This document shows positions 35,394 to 44,514 of a DNA stretch of 64,000 bases, piece after piece. The DNA is from an uncultured Isoptericola sp. (GTDB lineage Bacteria; Actinomycetota; Actinomycetes; Actinomycetales; Cellulomonadaceae), in assembly GCA_947497265.1 (NCBI GenBank), contig CANMFP010000004.1, positions 186,001 to 250,000 of the forward strand, in the 5' to 3' direction. Numbering within the stretch: position 1 is the first letter of the stretch; each line of letters begins with the position of its first letter. The translations under genes and the position numbers were made by a program. The notes under the pieces are model-generated. The model did no database searches, was not told the origin of the DNA, and saw nothing but the letters and a program-made list of their open reading frames with translations.

Positions 35394-36262
35394 CGGCCGT
35401 CCTCCGATGTGAAGGTGCCGCCGGGCACACGATTGGCGAGCGCACCCGCGCGGTACGGCTGCAGGAGCATCCGAGCATGCGCGCTATCGAAGAGATCCCC
35501 CAGGCGTCGGTCCCATTCGGGGGTCAGTGCGGGGATGCGAGCTGGATCGACGTCTATCGCCCTCAGGACAGGGCCTCCCTCCTCCGCGTCCCAGAGCACT
35601 TGCACGTAGGGCCGCGAGATGTGCGCCGAGAGGGTCGCGCTCCAGGCGCAGAGTGCACTCAGGGCTGGTGGCGGAGGAATCTCGGGATCGTAGGCAACGG
35701 TGGACCGGATGTCCCCGACGTCGGCGCCAGCAGGGTCGAAGTGGCAGGTCCTCCCACGGTGCCGCACCTCGACGAGGCCGACCTCGCCGTGGAAGGCGTG
35801 GACGACAACGGCTGCTTCCGAAGACGGCGCGACCGCCGTCAGCACCGATGCTGGAAGCCCATGGGAGTGCGCGAACGTCTTCGTGCGCGCCCGGTCCTCG
35901 AAGATCGCGCCAGCGCCGTCAAGGCCGCGGCCCGGCTCGTCCGCTCGGCGGTGCACTCGCTGGAGCAGACGTGCACCGGCGAGAAAACTGGGCGTGCCGT
36001 TCGTCTTCTCCACCTTGGCCAGCGACATGATGCGCTTGCCCACGCGTTCGCCGAGGACTCGCTGGAGCCGCCGACGCTCCTCTATCAACTCGGCCCGCTC
36101 CGCGTCGAGCGCCTCGAGCTCGCGCTGAGCCGAATCGATCTCCTCTGCGGCTGTCGCGAGCCGCTCTGCTTGATCGGTGCTCTCGCTTGCAGGAGGGGTT
36201 GCGACGGTCCGCGCACGCACCCATGGGAGGCGGCGGAGCACCGCGTTCATTCGGATCGACAC
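35390..36262 (-). CDS. Degenerate TupA-like protein lacking the ATP-binding loop
   Basis: A 290-residue paralogue of the downstream TupA-like ligase. A coiled coil covers residues 29-72. The PSFLAGARLLQRVHRR region, HAFHGEVGLVEV and the C-terminal IPALTPEWDRRLGD align with the active-looking partner. About 60 residues including the KSNVGGGG nucleotide loop are absent, and GEVTQNPG is replaced by RAIDVDPAR, so ATP and metal binding are unlikely. The GTG at 36262 has GAGGTG 6 nt upstream. It may be a non-catalytic partner of the next gene product. Confidence 0.7.
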   Translation of the reverse strand: MSIRMNAVLRRLPWVRARTVATPPASESTDQAERLATAAEEIDSAQRELEALDAERAELIEERRRLQRVLGERVGKRIMSLAKVEKTNGTPSFLAGARLLQRVHRRADEPGRGLDGAGAIFEDRARTKTFAHSHGLPASVLTAVAPSSEAAVVVHAFHGEVGLVEVRHRGRTCHFDPAGADVGDIRSTVAYDPEIPPPPALSALCAWSATLSAHISRPYVQVLWDAEEGGPVLRAIDVDPARIPALTPEWDRRLGDLFDSAHARMLLQPYRAGALANRVPGGTFTSEDGR

Positions 36263-36303
36263 CGATCACCTCGGGGGAGAGTCCTGAGCAGAGGGCGGTT
36301 TTC

Positions 36304-36309
36304 ATCATA
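36304..36309 (-). promoter_or_regulatory. Putative -10 box TATGAT upstream of the TupA-like pair
   Basis: TATGAT lies about 42 nt before the GTG at 36262. The sequence TATGATGAAAACCGCCC is nearly repeated at 44464-44445 before another glycosyltransferase gene. The -35 region is unclear. Confidence 0.35.
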
Positions 36310-36379
36310 GTGCCCTGACGGGGCGCCTCGGACGAGGCACCCAGTACCCTGGAAGGGTGCGATCAGGCCTTCGGCATCG

Positions 36380-38470
36380 TCAGGAAACCTCGTCGACGGC
36401 AGTGACGAGCTTCTGCCGCAGCGGCTCGACCAGTGTCCGTGCGTAGGTGTCGGTGATGTGCGACGACTGCCGGTACACCAATACGTTGCCGATCACGGGA
36501 ACGCACTCGTCGTCGGGACAGATCTCCGACGCCATGTCAATGACCTGCACGTTCGAGACCTGCTCGGCGGCACGTGCCTGCGCGGCAGCCCCGCTCTCGT
36601 GCACGCCCGTCTCACGGTCGAACGTGCATGCCGCAAGGTCCTCCGGATGATCAGCCACGCACTCGTAGACCACCAGGCCGTCGGGGTTGGGATTGTCCAG
36701 AAGCACGACCATGGGGATACCCACACTGGTGAGCTGCGTCCAGCGGCGCACCTGAGCGTCCACCATGGCATCGACCGACCGGCTCTCGATGTCTGATGCA
36801 TCAGCGAGCACGTCGTTGACTCGTTGTGAGGTCAGGACTACGTCAGGTCTCAGTTCGACCAGCTCCTGCAGAGCAGCGTCGTTCCAAGCCGCGCACGACT
36901 CGTACGGCTCGCCCTTGTTGACCTGCATGCCATCGTGGAAGCCGCAGGCGGACTTGGTGTACGAGACGACCCGCCAGCCCTTGTCCTCGGCGATCTCGCC
37001 GATAGCGGAGTACCACTGCATGATCTTCGAGTCACCGACGACGCCGATCGTGACGTTGCCGTCGGGGTCGCCCCACTCGCAGCGCACCGGAACAGGCGAT
37101 TCCTGGTCCACCTGGCAATGCTCCGGGTATGGCGGCACGTCGTCCACCGCCGTCACCGCATCCGGTACGAACCAGTCGACACTTGCCAAGCTCTTCGTGG
37201 TGCCGGCGGGTGGCTGAACCTCCGAGCCGAGCGCTGTAGCACCCTGAGCCTGCTGGCTACTTGCACTCCCCCCTCCCGAAGGCACCACCAGGACCAGCGC
37301 GAGCCCTGCCACCACGCCTACCGCCGTGAAGTTTGCGCCAACGGAAAGGCTGAGGCGGTTCGACCTGGCAATTGACGGAGCGAACCGAATCGGGTTCTCG
37401 ATCAGTTTGAGGGAGAGGTAGGCCGGAACAATAGAGGCGGCGACGATAAGCAGCCCCCACCGTGCTCCCAGCTCACCCCACTGGGCGGTGGCTGCCGTGA
37501 GCAGTGGCCAGTGCCACAAGTACAGGGAGTAGGAAAGGCCGCCGATCCAGACCGCCGGCCGCCACGAGAGCAGCCCGGCGACGCCAGCCCCACCCGACGT
37601 GTATCCGGCCACGATCATCACCGCCGTCCCGACCGTAGGGACGAGGGCCGCGTAACCCGGCCACGCAGCCGCACTCGAGATCATGACCCCGCTGGCAACG
37701 ACGGCCGCGAAGCCACACCAGCCCCCGATCACAGCCACTAGGCGCGGGACCTGCTGCCACATCGGCGCGCCGATGGCGACCAGCGCCCCGATTCCTAGCT
37801 CCCACAACCGAGTAGGCGTCACGAAGAACGCGGCAGCGGGGCTGGTCGCAGTGAGAAAGATCGAGTAGGCGAGCGACGGCAGGATGACCGCCACGATCCC
37901 ACCCGCGAGCACAGGGCGGATCCCCAGCCGGTGGTGGCGCCGGATCCACCATGCGAGCAGGACCAGCAGCAAGGGCCAGACGATATAGAACTGCTCCTCG
38001 ACAGCGAGGGACCAGAAGTGTTGCACAGGAGAAGCCCCGACGTCTTCGGCGAGGTAATCCACCGAGCGGTCGGCCAGCCGCCAGTTCACCACGTAGGTCG
38101 CCGCCGCGACGACGTCCAACCCGAAGGAGCGCCATTCGACCGCTGACGTCGTCAGCCACGTCAGGATCGTGGTGACCACCAGGACGAGACCCGTCGCGGG
38201 CAGCAGCCGCTTGGCCCGCCGCGCGTAAAACGTGGGGAGCGAGATCCTTCCGGTCTTTTCGATCTCACGAATGAGCAGCCCTGTGATGAGAAACCCGGAG
38301 ATCACAAAGAATACGTCGACCCCGACAAAACCCCCAGGAACGTACCCGACCCCGGCATGATAGACGAGCACGAGGCCGATAGCGACCGCGCGCATACCTT
38401 CGATGTCGGGCCGGAAGGAACCTGCTCCACGTTCCCTGACCCGGTGAGCACCGGTCTCGCTGCTGGTCAA
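36380..38470 (-). CDS. AT3-SGNH acyltransferase (OafA/YrhL type), second copy
   Basis: A 696-residue paralogue of the acyltransferase at 26663-28786, with the same layout. The AT3 domain opens SFRPDIEGMRAVAIGLVLVYH and GGFVGVDVFFVISGFLITGL. The extracellular SGNH-like domain has GDSK (479-482) and YRQSSHIT (Gln668, His671), again with Gln where Asp is usual. It starts with TTG, supported by GAGGAG 8 nt upstream. It probably O-acylates the same or a related glycan as its paralogue. The two copies bracket the glycosyltransferase/TupA island in opposite orientations. Confidence 0.85.
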   Translation of the reverse strand: MTSSETGAHRVRERGAGSFRPDIEGMRAVAIGLVLVYHAGVGYVPGGFVGVDVFFVISGFLITGLLIREIEKTGRISLPTFYARRAKRLLPATGLVLVVTTILTWLTTSAVEWRSFGLDVVAAATYVVNWRLADRSVDYLAEDVGASPVQHFWSLAVEEQFYIVWPLLLVLLAWWIRRHHRLGIRPVLAGGIVAVILPSLAYSIFLTATSPAAAFFVTPTRLWELGIGALVAIGAPMWQQVPRLVAVIGGWCGFAAVVASGVMISSAAAWPGYAALVPTVGTAVMIVAGYTSGGAGVAGLLSWRPAVWIGGLSYSLYLWHWPLLTAATAQWGELGARWGLLIVAASIVPAYLSLKLIENPIRFAPSIARSNRLSLSVGANFTAVGVVAGLALVLVVPSGGGSASSQQAQGATALGSEVQPPAGTTKSLASVDWFVPDAVTAVDDVPPYPEHCQVDQESPVPVRCEWGDPDGNVTIGVVGDSKIMQWYSAIGEIAEDKGWRVVSYTKSACGFHDGMQVNKGEPYESCAAWNDAALQELVELRPDVVLTSQRVNDVLADASDIESRSVDAMVDAQVRRWTQLTSVGIPMVVLLDNPNPDGLVVYECVADHPEDLAACTFDRETGVHESGAAAQARAAEQVSNVQVIDMASEICPDDECVPVIGNVLVYRQSSHITDTYARTLVEPLRQKLVTAVDEVS

Positions 38471-38536
38471 CGCGCGTGCTCCTCAGAGCTTGATGTGCGG
38501 ATGCGGTAGCGTCGGGCCTGTTGTGGCTCGGTCATC

Positions 38537-40852
38537 TTACATAGCCCCTCGGGCCAACTGTCGTCGTGGGATGCGTTGCTCGATCGCGGCCACGGTCCGG
38601 GCGCAGTTCTGGTTGTCGCGCAAAGGGAATGCTGCGTCGATGCGGGCCTGATAATAGGGGTCCGGCCGGCAGTCGCGCTTGAGCAGGTCCTCCACTGCCT
38701 CGAGCGTCTGGTCGAGGGTCCGCACTACGGGACCGAATCCGTCCCGCTCGTAGTCGAACCACGACGGCGAGGAGTGCTTGGTCTCGAAGTCGTCCTCGTC
38801 GAACCGTGCGTAGACGATCGGCGTGCCGATGTAGGCGACATCGAAATGGACCGAAGAATAGTCGGTGACGAAAGCGTCGCACCCTCGGATCAGATCCTGG
38901 AAAGACATCTCGTTCGTATCCGCGATCTCGATGCGTTCGCCCGCCACCGTCGCGCCCACGAATCGGGATGCCATGTTGTAATGAGGCACAAACAGCAGCT
39001 TGTAGCCGTACTTATCCAACATATCGTGCAATCGTCGACTCTCGAGCATTCCGGACATGAAACGCTCGTACCTCGATCCCTCGTAAGGGATCTCGCGCTC
39101 TTGAGCGCCGTCCAGCACCTTCGTGACCAAGTACTTGCGCCAGGTAGGCATGAAGAGGATGGTTCGGCTGGGCGGCGTGGGTGAGAGCGCGTCGTAGCGC
39201 GGCATACCGGCCTCGACGAGCTGCGTGTCATACCCAGATCCAGATCGCAGGGCAGCCGTTTCCCCCGGCATCACGGTCAGGCAGACGTCGTATCCTGTCG
39301 TTCCACGCTTGACGACGTCCGGACTGAGATGAACACCGTGCTTGAGGTAGACACGGAGTGCGCCGACTCGCCAGACGATGTGGCGGGTGTAGTCGCCAGC
39401 TCCCCACCCTGAGGGAATGAAGTATCGGATTGAGTATGCGTTTGCCAGAACCGTGGCATGCAGCATCAGGAGCTGGTGGAGCCACGACGAGTGCGCGACG
39501 ACCTTGCCGTGGGAGGCGACGCGCTCGTACTGAGGACTCGACCTGTCAATGACGTAGTACACGGCTTGCCGGGGCCGCGTTTCTCGCAAATGCCGGAAGA
39601 GGTGAACTCCGTTGTCCTGCGCCGTGTCGGTTCGCTCACCGATCAGCCAGATCTCACGCCCGGCGAAGAACGGGCGGGTCACGAGGCGGAGGAGCCGCAG
39701 CCACCGCATCCGCCAGTGAGCAGGTCCTCTCGCAATGAAGCCGGCGTCCTTCTTGTACAGCATGCCTGCCCACTTCAGGCGTGCTGCCAGTCCTGACCCC
39801 ACCTGCGTGGTGAGAAAGGTCGCGGTGCCGTCGCCGACCGTGTGGAGGAGGTAACGGACCGCGCTCTCACGTTCCTCGCCGAGTGCATCCGAGACGTTCA
39901 CAGGCATGCTCACGGTCCGCGCGCTGATGAGTGCGCCCCGGCGAGGCCGAAGATTCCGGCGCAGCCGCAGATTCTCGACCTCCGTGTCGACCTCGATGAC
40001 CATCCGACGGTGCCCGTCACCCACTCCTGCCAGGGGCAGTCGAACGGTGAGTGCCTCCCAGCGGACGACGCCGTGGCCGTCCTTCCGGGGGGTCAGTGCC
40101 ATCGGCTCGGAGCGCACGACGTCGCCCGAAGGGCCTGTCAACGCCACCCGGTACCGCCATGGAGGCTCGATCATCGCAGGAACGAACTGCGCGGCAAGGA
40201 AGCCGAGCAACTCGATATCACCCTCGAGCGGATCCACCGCTTCGAGCAGCGGGTTGGCTGCAGCGAGAGCCAAGCGACCAAGGTAGTCGCCGAGCAACGA
40301 GCCGCGCTCCACGTCGTGGGCCATCAGGGTCCGATGGATATAGAGGGCAACGCTCCGCTTGGTCCCGCGGTCCGTCCACACCAGCAACGGAGTCGAGGTC
40401 TCCAGAGGAACCTCAGCCAGACCGTCGACCTCACGAAGGACTCGTCGTGACCAGGACGTGAGCTTTCCGACGGTGGGAAGAACGGCGACGGATCCGTAGC
40501 GACTCGGCGCGCTCTCCAGCCAGTCGCAGGCCGCCGTCGCGAGGTCCTCGTCCGAGCTGGAGATCGCCGAAACGAGTGAGACCTCGTGGGCCTCGACGGA
40601 TGTCTGAACGTCCATCTCCGTCTCGGGCCCGCAGACGATCGCGACCGGCACACCACGGAGCCGAGGAGTGCTCTGCATCTCCTCGAGGACGGCCGGCAGG
40701 AGCTCCGCCCGCCCTTCGGAGACAAGGAATACGAGGGAGATGTCTGCGGGCGGCAGCTCCTCGTCGGCCACAAGGGCATCGGTCAGCACGTCGTTCACAA
40801 GCAGCTCACTCAGCGGGGTAGGAACTCGTTGGTCGGGCGGCGCGCCGGTCAC
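38537..40852 (-). CDS. Long CDP-glycerol glycerophosphotransferase (TagF-like)
   Basis: A 771-residue protein. The first ~370 residues are beta-rich and not recognised beyond this family. The C-terminal ~400 residues are the GT-B transferase with IWLIGERTDTAQDNGVHLF, catalytic KHGVHLSPD (His505) and VTDYSSVHFDVAYIGTPIVY (Asp664). Such enzymes add glycerol- or ribitol-phosphate from CDP-polyols and build the main chain of wall teichoic acid at the cytoplasmic membrane face. The GTG overlaps the dehydrogenase TGA by 4 bp. Chain substrate (glycerol or ribitol) cannot be told from the sequence. Confidence 0.88.
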   Translation of the reverse strand: MTGAPPDQRVPTPLSELLVNDVLTDALVADEELPPADISLVFLVSEGRAELLPAVLEEMQSTPRLRGVPVAIVCGPETEMDVQTSVEAHEVSLVSAISSSDEDLATAACDWLESAPSRYGSVAVLPTVGKLTSWSRRVLREVDGLAEVPLETSTPLLVWTDRGTKRSVALYIHRTLMAHDVERGSLLGDYLGRLALAAANPLLEAVDPLEGDIELLGFLAAQFVPAMIEPPWRYRVALTGPSGDVVRSEPMALTPRKDGHGVVRWEALTVRLPLAGVGDGHRRMVIEVDTEVENLRLRRNLRPRRGALISARTVSMPVNVSDALGEERESAVRYLLHTVGDGTATFLTTQVGSGLAARLKWAGMLYKKDAGFIARGPAHWRMRWLRLLRLVTRPFFAGREIWLIGERTDTAQDNGVHLFRHLRETRPRQAVYYVIDRSSPQYERVASHGKVVAHSSWLHQLLMLHATVLANAYSIRYFIPSGWGAGDYTRHIVWRVGALRVYLKHGVHLSPDVVKRGTTGYDVCLTVMPGETAALRSGSGYDTQLVEAGMPRYDALSPTPPSRTILFMPTWRKYLVTKVLDGAQEREIPYEGSRYERFMSGMLESRRLHDMLDKYGYKLLFVPHYNMASRFVGATVAGERIEIADTNEMSFQDLIRGCDAFVTDYSSVHFDVAYIGTPIVYARFDEDDFETKHSSPSWFDYERDGFGPVVRTLDQTLEAVEDLLKRDCRPDPYYQARIDAAFPLRDNQNCARTVAAIEQRIPRRQLARGAM

Positions 40853-42108
40853 AGCCGGACAGCGCGCGGATCCTTCGAAGCACCCTTCGTGTCGAAGAAG
40901 CGCTGGGACTGAGCGACCAGGGCGTCGACGTCGTAGGCCGTGTGGTCCTGGACCAGGATGACGAGGTCGGCCTCGCGGACGGAAGCCTCAAGGTCGTCGA
41001 CACGCGTCAGGACGGTGCCGTCCACGCGCCACTCCTCGACCGCCGGGTCGTGGAAGCGCAGGTCCGCCCCGCTGGACAGCAGCGCGTGGGCCAACGGGAT
41101 CGCTGGCGACTCGCGCTGGTCCGCGATGTCTCGCTTGTAGGTCACGCCGAGCATGAGCACCTTGGCGCCGCGCAGCGCCTTCGAGTCCTCGTTGAGCGCA
41201 TCCTGCGCACGCCGGGCGACGTACGACGGCATCGTCGCGTTGATCTCCTGGGCCAGCTCGACGAACCTGAACGGGTAGCCCAGACGCGAGCGCACGTTGT
41301 GGCTGAGGTAGTTCGGGTCGATCGGGATGCAGTGCCCGCCGACGCCCGGCCCTGGGTAGAACGCCTGGAAGCCGAACGGCTTGGTCTTCGCCAGATCGAT
41401 GACGTCCCACAGGTCGATGTCGAGCTCGTGGCAGAACCGCGCCATCTCGTTCACCAGCGCGATGTTGATGTGCCGGTAGGTGTTCTCCAGCAGCTTCGCT
41501 GTCTCCGCCTCACGAGCGCCCTTGGCCTCGACCACCGTGTCGACGAACCGGCCGTAGAGGTCCGCAGCACGTCGTGTCGCGGCCTCGGTGGTGCCGCCGA
41601 CGACCTTCGGCGTGTTCTTCATCCCGTACACCGGGTTGCCCGGGTCGATGCGCTCGGGCGAGTAGGCGAGGAGGAAGTCCGTCTCTGCGCTGAGGCCGCC
41701 CTTCTCCAGCAGCGGGCGCAGGACCTCCTCCGTGGTGCCCGGGTAGGTCGTCGACTCCAGGACCACGAGCATCCCGGGACGCAGGACCTCCGCCGCGGTG
41801 CTCGTCGCCGAGACGACGGCGCCGAGGTCCGGTCCACCGTCCGGGCTGAGCGGCGTCGGCACGCAGATGACCACGGCATCGGTGTCGCGGATCTCCTCGA
41901 TGTCCGACGTCGCGACGAAACCCCCGTCGAGCATCTTCTGCACGTCGGCGTCCGTCAGATCGTCCACATGAGACCTGCCCGCGTTCAGGCCCTCGATGAT
42001 CTGCGGGCTCACGTCGAACCCACGCACCGAGAGCCCCGCGCGCACGGCTTCCTGCGCGAGAGGCAGACCGACGTAACCGAGTCCGACTACTACGAGGTCG
42101 AGCGACAT
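40849..42108 (-). CDS. UDP-sugar 6-dehydrogenase (WbpA/WecC-like)
   Basis: A 419-residue NAD-dependent dehydrogenase that oxidises a UDP-hexose or UDP-HexNAc to the uronic acid. It has the N-terminal Rossmann motif VVVGLGYVGLP, substrate loop PTPLSPDGGPDL, and catalytic Cys260 in GPGVGGHCIPIDPNYL. This GGHCIPIDP form is typical of WbpA/WecC-like enzymes acting on N-acetylhexosamine nucleotides rather than the TuaD/Ugd SCFPKD form. GGAGCAAGAA precedes the ATG. It is upstream of, and coupled to, the TagF-like gene. A decayed copy of its 3' end lies at 25.5 kb. Confidence 0.9.
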   Translation of the reverse strand: MSLDLVVVGLGYVGLPLAQEAVRAGLSVRGFDVSPQIIEGLNAGRSHVDDLTDADVQKMLDGGFVATSDIEEIRDTDAVVICVPTPLSPDGGPDLGAVVSATSTAAEVLRPGMLVVLESTTYPGTTEEVLRPLLEKGGLSAETDFLLAYSPERIDPGNPVYGMKNTPKVVGGTTEAATRRAADLYGRFVDTVVEAKGAREAETAKLLENTYRHINIALVNEMARFCHELDIDLWDVIDLAKTKPFGFQAFYPGPGVGGHCIPIDPNYLSHNVRSRLGYPFRFVELAQEINATMPSYVARRAQDALNEDSKALRGAKVLMLGVTYKRDIADQRESPAIPLAHALLSSGADLRFHDPAVEEWRVDGTVLTRVDDLEASVREADLVILVQDHTAYDVDALVAQSQRFFDTKGASKDPRAVRL

Positions 42109-42176
42109 TTCTTGCTCCAGTCCTGGGAGAGGCACATATCTGATCTTGCGAGGTCGAGCACGATTCGCCCAGATCA

Positions 42177-44336
42177 CTAGGTCGAGTCGTGGGCCGGCTG
42201 CTCGGATGCTCCGCGCCGGTCCTGTAGCCGCCACCACTGCACGGCGGGCCCGCCGGCGCCATGCACCGATGCCGCGACTCGCTCACAGTTCCGCCGATCA
42301 TGGTAACGAACCATGCTCTCGGCACGCCTCGCATGCTCCGGCTTCACGGTGTAGCCAGCATCCATGATGCGCTTGACCTCGTCGACGAGACCATCGACGT
42401 CCTGCACGATCTGCCCCGGCAGATCCTGCTCGATGTCCAGGAGCGACCCCTGAGGTCCGAAGAATCGTTCCTGGTCGAACTGGAAATAGACGACCGGACG
42501 GTGCTGCAGGGCGAAGTCGAAGCCGACCGAGGAGTAGTCGGTGACGAGGGCGGCGTGGTCACGCAGGAGCGTCTGGACGTCGGTCTCCCCCTGTCGCAGC
42601 ATCTGCACGCCTGGCGCGTCGAACATGTCGGCGAAGTGGCGCATGTTGGGATGCAGGATGAAGGTCACCCGGAGCCCGTCGCTCAACGACTCAGCAAGCC
42701 ACGGGTGCGACAGGAAGGCCTGCCACCGGTCCCGGTACTCGCTCGCGCTGAAGGAGTCGCGATGTGTCAACCACTCGCGCCACGTCGGGATCACGAGGAG
42801 GCCCGACGGAGGATGTTCTTGCGGGGCCAGGAGCCGGTCGAACCGCGGCAGCCCTGTCACCCGGACCTGCGCCGGACGGTACCCGAACTCCTCGATGGCG
42901 ACGCTGCGCTCACGGTCGGAGCTCACGTGGAAACGGTCCGTGAAGAAGCCTGAGGCGAACCGACCGTAGTTGGCCACCATGTTCTTGGTGCCGGAGACGC
43001 CATGCCGCAGAAAGACGCGCACGCCACGCACGCCCGCGATCACCCGAGGGTCCCGGGAGGGCAGCAGGTACTCCGCATGATGGGTGCTGACCAACCGGCT
43101 CGCGAGGAACGAGACGCGTACGTGTTCGGGCGAGTTCCGCAGGACCACGTTTCCCAGCCCGTCGAGACGCTCCAGGTCCGGCGCCTCCCGGTCGATCACG
43201 TAGAAGGCGCGGCGACGCGGGTGGTGCTCGCGGAGCCACCTGAACAGGTGGTACCCGTTGTCCTGGGCCTTGTACGGAAGCTCTCCGATCAGCCAGATGC
43301 CGAGGAACGGGCGCACCAGGGGCAGCCACCTCGCCAGGCGGGACCACCGCAAGATCTCGCGGTGGACGGATTCGTCCATCCGCTCGACACGCAGCGAGCG
43401 GTTCTTCCCCCGGAAGGTCGTGTGCGGGACGAACTGGAGGACATCTCCGCGATGCCGCACCGGGCCCCAGGCGAACTCGCGGTCACCGGGATCAGCCTTG
43501 ATGCGTACCTTCTGGACATGCCCGTCGGCGTCTCCGACCTCGACGTAGAGGTCCAGCAGCTCGTCCCGTGCATCGAGCCGGTCAGCCAGCCCTTCGAGGT
43601 CCAGCGCGACGGACGCGCTCTGGACGAAGCGCCCTCGGTCGGCCCGCGCCACGTCCGGCAGGTCCACGAGATCGCCGTCGAAGACGTAGCGGTTCTCGCT
43701 CTCCCTGGGGATCGCGACGACGCGGACATCGGTCGCCGGCCGGTCACCGCAGTGAGTCTCGACCTCGAGCACCGGCACGGCATCAGCGCCCTGCCGCTCG
43801 CGGACGATCACCTCGAACTTGCGGCGTGTGGTCGCGCCGAACGACAGGCTGAGGTTGCCCTTCTGCGTGACCACGACCTGCGCGGACTCCGCAGCGGTCG
43901 TGCTCGATCCGGGCTCACGGAGCGTCGCGGCGAAGTTGCCGAGTCGTACCGGCTCCGGCGGCTCCACCTCGGCGGCATCGGTGACGTCGAGACTCTCGGG
44001 TACCAGGTGCATCCACAGATCGGCCACGTCGCCGGACCGCGCCGCTCCCCGGCGAAGCTCGTCGAGGGGAAGAACCACCGTCGTCTTGCCCTCGGCCTCG
44101 GCCGCTACCACCCGCACCGCGGCGCCACTCTCGCGCAGCACAGCCGCGAGCTCCCCGACCTTCCAGCCCTGGCGCACATAGCGGATCGTGAGGTGGAGGG
44201 CATCCTCCCGCAGCGCGAACCGGACACTCCGCTTGCGCGGCGTACGAGGGGCCGCGTCGGCGGCCCGATTCCTCGCACGACCTGGCACGATATTGCGGAG
44301 CGTCGTTCGGAACGGCGTCGAGGACGGCGCGCTCAT
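42177..44336 (-). CDS. Long CDP-glycerol glycerophosphotransferase (TagF-like)
   Basis: A 719-residue protein built like the one at 38537-40852. An N-terminal half of beta-rich character (residues 40-330) is followed by the transferase with GIWLIGELPYKAQDNGYHLF, catalytic LRHGVSGTK (His445) and VTDYSSVGFDFALQHRPVVY (Asp600). It is a probable polymerase or co-polymerase of a polyol-phosphate wall polymer. The ATG at 44336 is an estimate: the frame is open for 34 more codons and the Shine-Dalgarno signal is weak. A 68-bp gap separates it from the downstream dehydrogenase gene. Confidence 0.85.
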   Translation of the reverse strand: MSAPSSTPFRTTLRNIVPGRARNRAADAAPRTPRKRSVRFALREDALHLTIRYVRQGWKVGELAAVLRESGAAVRVVAAEAEGKTTVVLPLDELRRGAARSGDVADLWMHLVPESLDVTDAAEVEPPEPVRLGNFAATLREPGSSTTAAESAQVVVTQKGNLSLSFGATTRRKFEVIVRERQGADAVPVLEVETHCGDRPATDVRVVAIPRESENRYVFDGDLVDLPDVARADRGRFVQSASVALDLEGLADRLDARDELLDLYVEVGDADGHVQKVRIKADPGDREFAWGPVRHRGDVLQFVPHTTFRGKNRSLRVERMDESVHREILRWSRLARWLPLVRPFLGIWLIGELPYKAQDNGYHLFRWLREHHPRRRAFYVIDREAPDLERLDGLGNVVLRNSPEHVRVSFLASRLVSTHHAEYLLPSRDPRVIAGVRGVRVFLRHGVSGTKNMVANYGRFASGFFTDRFHVSSDRERSVAIEEFGYRPAQVRVTGLPRFDRLLAPQEHPPSGLLVIPTWREWLTHRDSFSASEYRDRWQAFLSHPWLAESLSDGLRVTFILHPNMRHFADMFDAPGVQMLRQGETDVQTLLRDHAALVTDYSSVGFDFALQHRPVVYFQFDQERFFGPQGSLLDIEQDLPGQIVQDVDGLVDEVKRIMDAGYTVKPEHARRAESMVRYHDRRNCERVAASVHGAGGPAVQWWRLQDRRGASEQPAHDST

Positions 44337-44438
44337 GACGTGGTGCGCTCCAGGCCGCCGATGAGCACCCGGGCAGGGCAACGCACGCGCGCTTTCCGCA
44401 CAGATCCGATCATCGCCCACCCTTCTCCCGGTGTTCAC

Positions 44439-44455
44439 CCGCCCGCGCCGGGCGG
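44439..44455 (-). promoter_or_regulatory. Leader hairpin upstream of the TagF-like gene
   Basis: The stem CCGCCCG/CGGGCGG (7 bp) has a 3-nt loop and lies in the 178-bp gap, directly downstream (minus strand) of a TATGAT box. It could be a 5' leader structure or a terminator for the sulfotransferase operon. There is no U-run. Confidence 0.35.
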
Positions 44456-44458
44456 TTC

Positions 44459-44464
44459 ATCATA
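44459..44464 (-). promoter_or_regulatory. Putative -10 box TATGAT before the TagF-like gene
   Basis: TATGAT with TATGATGAACCGCCC context, near-identical to the box at 36309-36304. It would give a leader of about 115 nt before the ATG at 44336. Confidence 0.35.
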
Positions 44465-44514
44465 ATGCGCTATCGGGGATGCCTCGACGAGGGCTCCACC
44501 AGCGTGACGCGGGG

